Shown here: one piece after another, positions 1-6,343 of the stretch | Layout: each line of letters opens with the position of its first letter | How positions within the stretch are numbered: position 1 is the stretch's first letter | Source of the DNA: Ornithinimicrobium murale | GTDB lineage: Bacteria > Actinomycetota > Actinomycetes > Actinomycetales > Dermatophilaceae | Reading direction: 5' to 3' | Length of the DNA stretch: 64,000 nucleotides | Assembly: GCF_003352835.1 (NCBI RefSeq) | Contig: NZ_QLVD01000028.1 | Coordinates: 1-64,000 of the forward strand | Program-made: the position numbers and the translations under genes | The notes under the pieces: model-generated | What the model was told of the DNA's origin: nothing | Databases searched by the model: none | What the model saw: the letters and a program-made list of their open reading frames with translations, nothing else

Positions 1-634
1 GCTCCTCTTCGAGAGTGCTTTGGAAGGTTCACTCGAAGGATCACACCGGTGGCCGCGCCTACCTCAGCAGGACACGCTCACCGGGGTCGTCGTACACCAC
101 TCTGGTGGACTCCACTTGGTGTGCTGACGTGCACCAGCCGACCCATTGGTGTGCTGTGGCGCACCAGCCGACCCACTGGTGTGCTGTGCTGCACCAATGT
201 CACGTCCCCGTGTGGTGGGCATTCCCCTGCTGCCGGCGTGGGAGGATCCTTCGGTGGGCGAGGCATTGGCCTTGACATTCTCGAAGATCCTGTGGTTGTC
301 TTGCGCCACCCATCCAGAGCGGCCGAGAGATCTGGCTCGATGACGCCGCAGCAACCATCCCACCCGGGACAGGTGCTCACGCCAGGATCGATGGAGGAAC
401 CGTGCATCAGCGCACCACGCACACCCCGCACCTCCGGCGCACGGTCGACCTGATGCGCCGGGCGGTCAGCGCCTGTCGCCACTGACGCGCTGCCCGCCGC
501 ACCTTCCGCGCCACTGAGCGCACCCGTCACACCCGCCCACGGCCCTTCCTGCCGCCACCCAGGCGAAGCAGTCGGCCGCGGCCATCCACGCACTCGCGGT
601 TCGGCATACCCCGGACCCTGCCCACAGGAGAACC
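1..634. other. Non-coding 5' region, no supported gene
   Basis: This 634-base stretch upstream of the flavin reductase gene has short open frames on both strands, but none looks like a protein. They are Cys/Trp/His-rich or Arg/Pro-rich and lack a convincing ribosome-binding site. It holds a 30-bp tandem repeat near 116-200, annotated separately. A TTGACA hexamer at 272-277 has no convincing -10 partner. I see no tRNA and no recognisable SAM-type riboswitch, although one might be expected ahead of a sulfur-use operon. Confidence 0.5.
116..200. repeat. 30-bp tandem repeat, about 2.7 copies
   Basis: Units at 116-145 and 146-175 and a partial unit from 176 share the core tggtgtgctg ... gcaccagccgaccca. 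The first two differ at a few central bases, and the third decays after gcacca. Each unit contains the small dyad TGGTG/CACCA. The period is a multiple of three, so a frame through it reads as a 10-residue repeat, but nothing else supports translation. Confidence 0.75.
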
Positions 635-1225
635 ATGTCCGCTCAACCGATCACCCGTCCCGCCGTTCCACCCGAGAACGCCGCGGTCAACCTGCGCCAC
701 GCCTTCGGCCGCGCCGCCTCCAGCACCTGGGTCGTCACCGGCTCGGGGGAGCGCGGACCGGTCGGGTTCACCGCGATCTCGGTCGCCTCGGTGTCCCTCA
801 CGCCGCCGTTGTTGTCCTTCAACATCGCCAAGGACAGTTCGTCGCTGGTGACCATCGCGCACAGCGGCCGAGCCGCCCTGCACCTGCTGGCCGCCGACCA
901 GGAGCCCCTGGCCCAACGCTTCGCCCGCGACCGGAGCAGGCGGTTCGTCGATGACGGCGCCTGGACCTACGACGACCACGGCCTGCCGTCGGTCCACGGC
1001 GTCGCCACCCGCCTGGTCACCCGGATCCACGACCTGGTCGACGCCGGCGACAGCTTCGTGGCGATCGCTCGCGTCGAGCACGCGACCACGACCGACCGCC
1101 CGCCACTGGTGCACCATGCCGGCGCCTATGGCCCGCTGGCCGCGTCGACCGCCTCACAGCGTGCGGTCACCCGCGCCGCCACCCCACCCACGGCGACGCA
1201 GCCCCCCACGACCCCAGGAGTATGA
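635..1225 (+). CDS. Flavin reductase domain protein (FMN reductase partner of SfnG)
   Basis: This 196-residue protein has the flavin-reductase-like split-barrel fold. Near residues 45-70 it carries the family hallmark GFTAISVASVSLTPPLLSFN, and near the C-terminus it has the typical PLVHHAGAYGPL segment. In two-component monooxygenases such proteins use NAD(P)H to make reduced FMN, which diffuses to the oxygenase. That role is inferred from the next gene, an FMNH2-dependent sulfone monooxygenase whose ATG overlaps this stop codon. The ATG at 635 follows an AGGAGA site at a suitable distance. The last 20 or so residues are Thr/Pro-rich and probably disordered. The NADH or NADPH preference cannot be read from the sequence. 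Confidence 0.88.
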   Translation: MSAQPITRPAVPPENAAVNLRHAFGRAASSTWVVTGSGERGPVGFTAISVASVSLTPPLLSFNIAKDSSSLVTIAHSGRAALHLLAADQEPLAQRFARDRSRRFVDDGAWTYDDHGLPSVHGVATRLVTRIHDLVDAGDSFVAIARVEHATTTDRPPLVHHAGAYGPLAASTASQRAVTRAATPPTATQPPTTPGV

Positions 1226-1227
1226 CC

Positions 1228-2391
1228 ATGACGACCCACGACACCGACACCACCACCGAGGACCTGTCCTTCGCCTACTGGGTGCCGAACGTCTCCGGCG
1301 GCCTGGTGGTCTCCACCATCGAGCAGCGGACGAACCACACGCCGGACTACAACCGCGAGGTCGCGCAGACGGCTGAGCGCGTCGGCTTCGACTATGCCCT
1401 GACGCAGGTGCGCTACCTGGCCTCCTACGGCGCCGACGCGCAGCACGAGTCGGTCTCCTTCTCCCTCGGGCTGCTCGCGGCGACCGAGCGGCTCAAGGTC
1501 ATCGCCGCGGTGCACCCGGGCCAGTGGCCGCCGGCGATCCTGGCCAAGCTGGGGGCGACCGCGCAGGAGCTGCACGGCAACCGGTTGGCGCTCAACGTGG
1601 TCTCCGGCTGGTTCAAGCGCGAGTACACCGACCTCGGCCTGCCCTGGCTGGACCACGAGGAGCGCTACCGCCGCGCGGAGGAGTTCATCGAGGTGCTGCG
1701 CGGGCTGTGGACGCAGGACGGGTTCACCTACCGCGGCGACTTCTATCGCACCCGCGACGTGACCTTCCGGCCGCAGCCGAAACTGCAGCCGGAGGTCTTC
1801 CAGGGCGGCAACTCCACGTCCGCCCGGGCGATGGCGGGCCGCCTGTCGGACTGGTACTTCATGAACGGCAACACCCTCGAGGGCGCCGCCGAGCAGGTCC
1901 AGGACGTCGCCGCTCAGGGCGCCGCACACGGTCGGCGGGTCCGGTTCGGGCTCAACGGGTTCGCCGTCGTGCGCGACACCGAGGCCGAGGCACGGGAGGT
2001 GGTCGAGGAGATCATCGCCAAGGCCGACGCCGACAAGGTCAACGACTTCGGCAACGCGGTCAAGCAGGCCGGTGCCGCGACCGCCGACCGGAAGGGGATG
2101 TGGGCCGACAGCGAGTTCAAGGACCTGGTGCAGTACAACGACGGCTTCCGCACCGGTCTGATCGGCACCCCCGAGCAGGTCGCCCGCCGTATCGTTGACT
2201 ACAAGCGGGTCGGCGTCGACCTGCTGCTGCTCGGCTTCCTGCACGTGCGCGAGGACGTCGAGCGGTTCGGGACCGAGGTGATCCCGCGGGTGCGTGAGCT
2301 CGAGCGCGAGGCGGGCCTGGTGCCGAACGACCTGGCCCAGGCCCCGGTGCCGGCCGGCACCGACGGTGCACCAGAGGAGGAGGTGGCCTGA
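1228..2391 (+). CDS. sfnG: FMNH2-dependent dimethylsulfone monooxygenase (SfnG-like)
   Basis: This is a luciferase-like TIM-barrel flavin monooxygenase of about 387 residues. It matches the SfnG family closely. The N-terminal FAYWVPNVSGGLVVS block, the QHESVSFS segment, the NVVSGWFKREY motif and the FQGGNSTSAR phosphate-binding region are all characteristic. SfnG oxidises dimethylsulfone to methanesulfinate, releasing formaldehyde, with FMNH2 from a separate reductase. That reductase is the gene immediately upstream. An ATG at 1222 is one base after the AGGAG motif at 1216-1220, so the ATG at 1228, seven bases downstream of it, is the better start. The stop overlaps the next start. The C-terminal 25 residues are Ala/Pro/Glu-rich and probably flexible. 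Confidence 0.88.
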   Translation: MTTHDTDTTTEDLSFAYWVPNVSGGLVVSTIEQRTNHTPDYNREVAQTAERVGFDYALTQVRYLASYGADAQHESVSFSLGLLAATERLKVIAAVHPGQWPPAILAKLGATAQELHGNRLALNVVSGWFKREYTDLGLPWLDHEERYRRAEEFIEVLRGLWTQDGFTYRGDFYRTRDVTFRPQPKLQPEVFQGGNSTSARAMAGRLSDWYFMNGNTLEGAAEQVQDVAAQGAAHGRRVRFGLNGFAVVRDTEAEAREVVEEIIAKADADKVNDFGNAVKQAGAATADRKGMWADSEFKDLVQYNDGFRTGLIGTPEQVARRIVDYKRVGVDLLLLGFLHVREDVERFGTEVIPRVRELEREAGLVPNDLAQAPVPAGTDGAPEEEVA

Positions 2392-2930
2392 TGACGGAAG
2401 ACGCACAGGTGGGACTTGACGTGACGGCTGCTGCCGCCGCCCTGCGGGAGCGGCAACGGCCGATCAAGACCGGCTACAAGCAGGACCCCGGGTCCGCCCT
2501 GGTCATCAGCACGGCCACGGCACAGGTCGACCAGGCGGGTCTGACCGCCACCGTGCCGACTTGGGCCGGTGACGTGGCCGCCGGCCTGCACCCTGCTGCC
2601 GGCGGCGACGGCAGCCAGGCCTGCTCGGCCGACATCGTGCTGCAGGCGCTTGTGGCCTGCGCCGGCGTCACGCTGTCGTCGGTCGCGACCGCGCTGGGCG
2701 TGCAGCTGCGCTCGGCCACCGTCACGGCGAACGGCACGTGGGACGCGCGAGGCACGCTGGGCGTGGACCGCGACGCCCCGGTGGGGCTGACCGGCGTCGA
2801 GCTGATCTTTGATCTTGACACCGATGCCGATGAGGAGAAGGTCGCGCGCCTGCTGGAACTGACCGAGCGCTACTGCGTGGTCGCCCGGACGCTGCAGGAG
2901 CCGCCGCCGCTCACGGTCCGCCGCGCCTGA
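2391..2930 (+). CDS. OsmC family protein
   Basis: This 179-residue protein has the OsmC/Ohr fold. Two cysteines sit in the expected places: the first in QACSADIVLQALVACAG, on the central helix, and the second in ERYCVVARTL. In the family these form the peroxidatic and resolving pair that reduces organic hydroperoxides. A third cysteine lies ten residues after the first. The start codon overlaps the end of the sfnG-like gene, so the two are translationally coupled. The operon pairs a sulfone-oxidising flavin system with a thiol peroxidase. A role in removing hydroperoxides or reactive sulfur species made by flavin chemistry is an inference. Confidence 0.85.
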   Translation: MTEDAQVGLDVTAAAAALRERQRPIKTGYKQDPGSALVISTATAQVDQAGLTATVPTWAGDVAAGLHPAAGGDGSQACSADIVLQALVACAGVTLSSVATALGVQLRSATVTANGTWDARGTLGVDRDAPVGLTGVELIFDLDTDADEEKVARLLELTERYCVVARTLQEPPPLTVRRA

Positions 2931-2980
2931 GAAGACGACACCGCAGCGCCCTGGCGACCGCCTGAGGCCCTGTCGACCGT

Positions 2981-3046
2981 CTGAGAGCGCCTCCGGCTTC
3001 TTCGAGCCTGTCGCGGCAGGCTCGAAGAATCCGCATGCGCTCTCAG
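2981..3046. terminator. Nested double-stem bidirectional terminator
   Basis: A perfect 13-bp stem (2998-3010 with 3017-3029, 6-base loop) lies inside a second perfect 10-bp stem (2981-2990 with 3037-3046). It sits between the convergent OsmC and M1 peptidase genes, 50 and 12 bases from their ends, and should stop transcription from both sides. There is no long T-run, as usual for GC-rich actinobacteria. Confidence 0.8.
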
Positions 3047-3057
3047 TGGGCAGCGGC

Positions 3058-4485
3058 TCACCAGTCGGTCGGCTTCACCGGCTCAAAGAGCCACACCTGG
3101 AAGAACGCGTCCAGGTCCTGCCCGGAGACCTCCTCTGCGAGCGCGATGAAATCGGCCGTCGTGGCGGTGCCGCCGCCGTACTGCTCGACCCAGGTCTTGG
3201 CCAGCTCGAAGAAGGCGTCGTCGCCGATCTCGACCCGCAGCGCGTGCAGGGTCGCTGCGCCACGGTCATAGATGGCACCACAGAACAGGCACAACGGACC
3301 CGGGTCGGCGATCACGACATTCCAGAAGCCGTTGTCCGCGGGGATGCTCATCACGTCCTCGAAGCTCTGTTGGGCGGTGTCGCGGCCCTGCTCCTCGCTC
3401 CACATCCAGGAGGCGTAGGACGCCCAGCCCTCGTTGAGCCAGATGTCGGCCCACCGTCCCGGGCTGACGTGGTTGCCCATCCACTGGTGGGCGAGCTCGT
3501 GTGCGACGGTGCCCTCGCGGGCGGTGCGGCTGAAGAACGACCGGGTCTGGGTCTCCAGGGCGTAACCCACGGAGTCGTCATCGACGATGGCTCCGTAGGA
3601 GTTGAACGGGTAGGGCCCGAAGGCCTCCTCGAAGAAGACGAGCATGTCGCTGGTGAGCGCCAGGCTGGCCGAGTTGGCCGGCGGAAGCGCTGGATCCACG
3701 GCGTCGATGATCGGGGTGCCGTTGGCGGCGACATAGGAGTTGAGCTCGAAGTCACCGACCGTGGCGGTGGCCAGGTAGGCCGCCATCGGGTCCGGCGCGT
3801 CCCACGTCCAGGTCGTCCAACCGTCGTTGGTCTCTGAGCTCTCCAACAGGCCGTTGGCCACGGCCACCGACCCCTCGGGAACGGTGATCTCGTAGGCGTA
3901 GGTCGCCTTGTCGGTCGGGTGGTCGCTGACCGGGAACCAGGTTGCCGACCCGTCCGGCTCGCTGACCACCATGGCGCCGTCCCGTGTGGTCACCCACCCG
4001 TAGAGGGCGCCCTCGATGTCGGTGGGCCGGGTCGTCGTGCCGCCGTAGGTGATCTCGACGGTGACCTCGTCGCCGGTCTTCAGCTTGGGTCGCGGGCTGA
4101 TCCGCAGCTCGTTCTCGACCTGGTCGAAGCTCATCGGCTTGCCGTCCACGACCACCTCGGTCGCGGTCATGCCGCGCAGGTCGAGGTTGAACCGGTGCAG
4201 GTCCTGGGTGGCCCGCAGCTCGATCGTGGCGACCCCGTCCAGCTGACCCTCCAGCGGGGCCGGCTCGGGCTCGGGCAGCTGGTAGGTCAGGTCGAGGTCA
4301 TAGTGCAGCACGTCGATGCCGCCGTTGCCCGCGAGCGGGAAGTAGGGGTCGCCGGCACCCTCATCGCCCTCGGAGTAGCGCGGCTCGCCCGGTCGGTCGG
4401 GGGCCGCACCGGCGAGAGCGGGGGTCAGTGTGAGCGCGAGGGCGGCGACGCCACCGAGCGCGAGACGGGTGGGTGAGGTGTTCAT
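3058..4485 (-). CDS. Secreted M1 family metallopeptidase
   Basis: This 475-residue protein begins with a clear signal peptide ending near ALAGA (residues 23-27). The zinc site is intact: HELAH at 329-333 is followed 18 residues later by the third ligand Glu352 in WLNEGW. The N-terminal half is the beta-sandwich domain typical of M1 enzymes. The exopeptidase GAMEN loop is replaced by GYALE near residue 307, as in some secreted M1-like proteins, so strict aminopeptidase activity is uncertain. The protein ends soon after the catalytic domain, without the long helical C-terminal domain of PepN. It is transcribed alone, convergent with the sulfone operon and divergent from the copper-storage-like gene. 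Confidence 0.87.
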   Translation of the reverse strand: MNTSPTRLALGGVAALALTLTPALAGAAPDRPGEPRYSEGDEGAGDPYFPLAGNGGIDVLHYDLDLTYQLPEPEPAPLEGQLDGVATIELRATQDLHRFNLDLRGMTATEVVVDGKPMSFDQVENELRISPRPKLKTGDEVTVEITYGGTTTRPTDIEGALYGWVTTRDGAMVVSEPDGSATWFPVSDHPTDKATYAYEITVPEGSVAVANGLLESSETNDGWTTWTWDAPDPMAAYLATATVGDFELNSYVAANGTPIIDAVDPALPPANSASLALTSDMLVFFEEAFGPYPFNSYGAIVDDDSVGYALETQTRSFFSRTAREGTVAHELAHQWMGNHVSPGRWADIWLNEGWASYASWMWSEEQGRDTAQQSFEDVMSIPADNGFWNVVIADPGPLCLFCGAIYDRGAATLHALRVEIGDDAFFELAKTWVEQYGGGTATTADFIALAEEVSGQDLDAFFQVWLFEPVKPTDW

Positions 4486-4747
4486 CAGGACTCCCTTGTC
4501 GACTCGAGGAACCTGACCGACGCTAGTCCTCCCAGCGGTCCGGCGCTACACCATCGCGCAGGCTGCGGGCCATGGGGATGGCGGAGGGGATGGCCGTGGG
4601 CGGAGGGGATGGCCCTGGGTGAGGGGGATCCTGCCCAGGCGATGGAGCACGGTGTGCTCTCGGACTGCACCGCGGGGTGCCGGTGCCTAGCGTGGGGACG
4701 GTCGGCGGGTCCGACCGGCCCCGCCCGCTCTCGAGGAAGGGACCGCC
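4486..4747. promoter_or_regulatory. Divergent promoter region with dyad and short repeat
   Basis: This region separates the divergent M1 peptidase and cysteine-rich protein genes. It holds a 19-bp direct repeat (4581-4599 and 4600-4618, one mismatch) and the dyad gagcac-ggt-gtgctc at 4645-4659. A possible -10 TAGCGT lies at 4688-4693 upstream of the cysteine-rich gene. The dyad sits just upstream of that candidate promoter, where a regulator could bind; this is inference. Confidence 0.4.
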
Positions 4748-5149
4748 ATGAGGACCGTGGAGATGATGGACACCTATCCGGCCACGATCACCGTCGACCG
4801 GGCGCTGCTGGCCAGCGCCGTGGACGACATCGTCGAGTGCGCGCAGGCGTGCACCGCCTGCGCCGACGCCTGCCTGAGCGAAGAGATGGTCGGCGAGCTG
4901 CGCACCTGCATCCGCACCAACCTGGACTGTGCCGACATCTGTGAGGCCACGGCCCGCGTGCTGTCGCGGCACACCGGCTATGACGCCAACATCACGCGGA
5001 CCCAGCTCCAGGCGTGCGCGCAGGCCTGTCACTCGTGCGGCGACGAGTGCGAGTCCCACGCGGCACGGCACGAGCACTGCAAGCTGTGCGCAGACGCGTG
5101 CCGCGACTGCGAGGCCGCCTGCCGCCGCGTGCTCGAGGCCATCGCCTGA
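4748..5149 (+). CDS. Four-helix-bundle copper-storage-like cysteine-rich protein
   Basis: This 133-residue protein contains 16 cysteines in spaced repeats such as CAQACTACADAC, CIRTNLDCADIC and CKLCADACRDC, plus several histidines. The pattern matches the DUF326/Csp family, whose members form four-helix bundles that bind many Cu(I) ions through cysteines lining the core. There is no signal peptide, so a cytosolic Csp3-like protein is more likely than the exported Csp1 type. The ATG follows an AGGAAGG site. It stands alone, and no CsoR or copper ATPase is adjacent, although a CopC-domain gene lies about 15 kb away. Copper binding is inferred from the family. Confidence 0.85.
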   Translation: MRTVEMMDTYPATITVDRALLASAVDDIVECAQACTACADACLSEEMVGELRTCIRTNLDCADICEATARVLSRHTGYDANITRTQLQACAQACHSCGDECESHAARHEHCKLCADACRDCEAACRRVLEAIA

Positions 5150-5178
5150 CGAGCGGCTCGAGGCCATCGCCTGACGAG
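5131..5178. repeat. 23-bp tandem duplication spanning a stop codon
   Basis: The same 23 bases occur at 5131-5153 and 5156-5178. The first copy encodes the last residues (LEAIA) and stop codon of the copper-storage-like gene. The second lies just downstream, so the end of the gene has been duplicated without changing the protein. Confidence 0.9.
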
Positions 5179-5200
5179 TGACTAGGGGCGGGCCTCGAGC
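5156..5200. terminator. Possible terminator between convergent genes
   Basis: A 10-bp inverted repeat (5156-5165 with 5191-5200) brackets the junction of the convergent copper-storage-like and methyltransferase genes. The loop is 25 bases and one arm lies inside the end of the methyltransferase, so the call is tentative. Confidence 0.4.
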
Positions 5201-6255
5201 ACCATGTTGAAGTCGTTCTCGGCGGCCCGCCGGATGGTGCGGTAGCCGGCCTCGGAGAGCACCTCACGCAGCGCCGCCTCACCGGCCAGCGCGCCGAGCG
5301 CCCGGCCGACCGGCTGGGACAGCGAGTTGGCGGTGCACAGGAAGGTCGAGGCGGCGTAACCGAGGGCGGCCACCGGGACGGTCGCCAGCGTGCTGGCCAG
5401 GTCGTCGCCCGCTCGGGGCTCCACCAGCACCAGCGTGCCGTCGGCCGCCAGGGAGCGCCGCGCGTGCGTGGCGGCGCCGACCGGGTCGCCCAGATCGTGG
5501 AAGGCGTCGAAGAACATCACTACATCGACGTCGCGGTCGGGGTATCCCTGGCAGAAGTTGACCTCGAAGCGCACCCGGTCGCTGACGCCCGCCTCGGCCG
5601 CCCGCTGCCGGGCCGTGTCGACCGAGGCCGGGTGCACGTCATAGCCGACGAACTGCGAGTTCGGGTAGGCCTCGGCGAGCAGCAGCAGGGGAGCGCCGTG
5701 CCCGGTGCCGATGTCAAGGACGCGTGCGCCTGCCTGCAGCTTCTCGTGGACGCCGTCCAGGGCCGGGATCCACTCGGCGACCAGGCTGTTGCGGTAGCCG
5801 ACGCGGAAGAACCGCTCGGCTCCCTCGAACGTGGTGGGATCCTGGTCTCCCCACGCGATGCCCTCCCCGCTGCGGAAGGCCTCGACGAGCTGGTCGGTCC
5901 GGCGGTGCAGGCCGCTGATCTGCGGTGCTGCGCCGATCATCGACGCCGGCGAGTCGTCCGAGGCCAGCACGGCGGCGTGCTCCGGTGGCAGGGTGAAGGT
6001 CTGGTCGGCCGGGTCATAGGACAGGATGCCGACCGCGGCCTGCTGGGCCAGCCACTCCCGCACGTACCGCTCTGCGGTGCCGGTGGCTCCGGCGAGCTGC
6101 GCGGAGGTGACTGGTCCGCTCGCTGCCAGTGCGGCATACAGGCCGGTGCGGTCGCCGACCACCATCATCGCGGTCGTCGCGCCGCCAGCCAGCAGCGCGC
6201 CCACCTGTTGGGCGAATGCGCCGACCTTCTCCAGATCAAGTGTTGCAGTGCTCAT
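5182..6255 (-). CDS. SAM-dependent methyltransferase with N-terminal winged helix (Rv2258c-like)
   Basis: This 357-residue protein has an N-terminal winged-helix region, seen in VTSAQLAGATGTAERYVREW, followed by a class I methyltransferase domain. The SAM-binding motif I reads VLDIGTGHGAPL, and the following strand carries the acidic residue in VGYDVHP. This arrangement matches the family of Mycobacterium tuberculosis Rv2258c. The substrate is unknown. I place the start at 6255 because AGGAGG lies just upstream; a longer frame reaching 6375 lacks such a site. The gene is divergent from an AfsR/SARP-like regulator with only 88 bases between them, so it is a plausible target of that regulator. 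Confidence 0.82.
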   Translation of the reverse strand: MSTATLDLEKVGAFAQQVGALLAGGATTAMMVVGDRTGLYAALAASGPVTSAQLAGATGTAERYVREWLAQQAAVGILSYDPADQTFTLPPEHAAVLASDDSPASMIGAAPQISGLHRRTDQLVEAFRSGEGIAWGDQDPTTFEGAERFFRVGYRNSLVAEWIPALDGVHEKLQAGARVLDIGTGHGAPLLLLAEAYPNSQFVGYDVHPASVDTARQRAAEAGVSDRVRFEVNFCQGYPDRDVDVVMFFDAFHDLGDPVGAATHARRSLAADGTLVLVEPRAGDDLASTLATVPVAALGYAASTFLCTANSLSQPVGRALGALAGEAALREVLSEAGYRTIRRAAENDFNMVLEARP

Positions 6256-6300
6256 GGTTCCTCCTGGTTGGGGTGAGGCCGCCAGCGTGCTCCGGGAGGG

Positions 6301-6318
6301 ATTCACGGGGGTTTCACG
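6301..6318. promoter_or_regulatory. Candidate SARP operator: TTCACG direct repeat, 11-bp period
   Basis: TTCACG occurs at 6302-6307 and 6313-6318, one helical turn apart, in the 88-base region shared by the methyltransferase and the SARP-type regulator. SARP regulators typically bind heptamer direct repeats with an 11-bp period. The site fits autoregulation or control of the divergent gene. Binding is inferred. Confidence 0.45.
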
Positions 6319-6343
6319 CGGGAGTCGGGCACACTGGTGGCAG

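Noticed and set aside
272-300. TTGACA as a -35 for the sulfone operon
   Set aside because: No acceptable -10 at 16-18 bases, and it is more than 330 bases before the first gene.
15-593. Several open frames at the window start, one reading as a 10-residue Trp/Cys/His repeat
   Set aside because: The repeat follows from the 30-bp DNA repeat. Composition is implausible and no ribosome-binding site is present.
5390-6276. Plus-strand frames opposite the methyltransferase
   Set aside because: They lack any domain and end inside the promoter region; the methyltransferase on the minus strand has motif I and a good ribosome-binding site.
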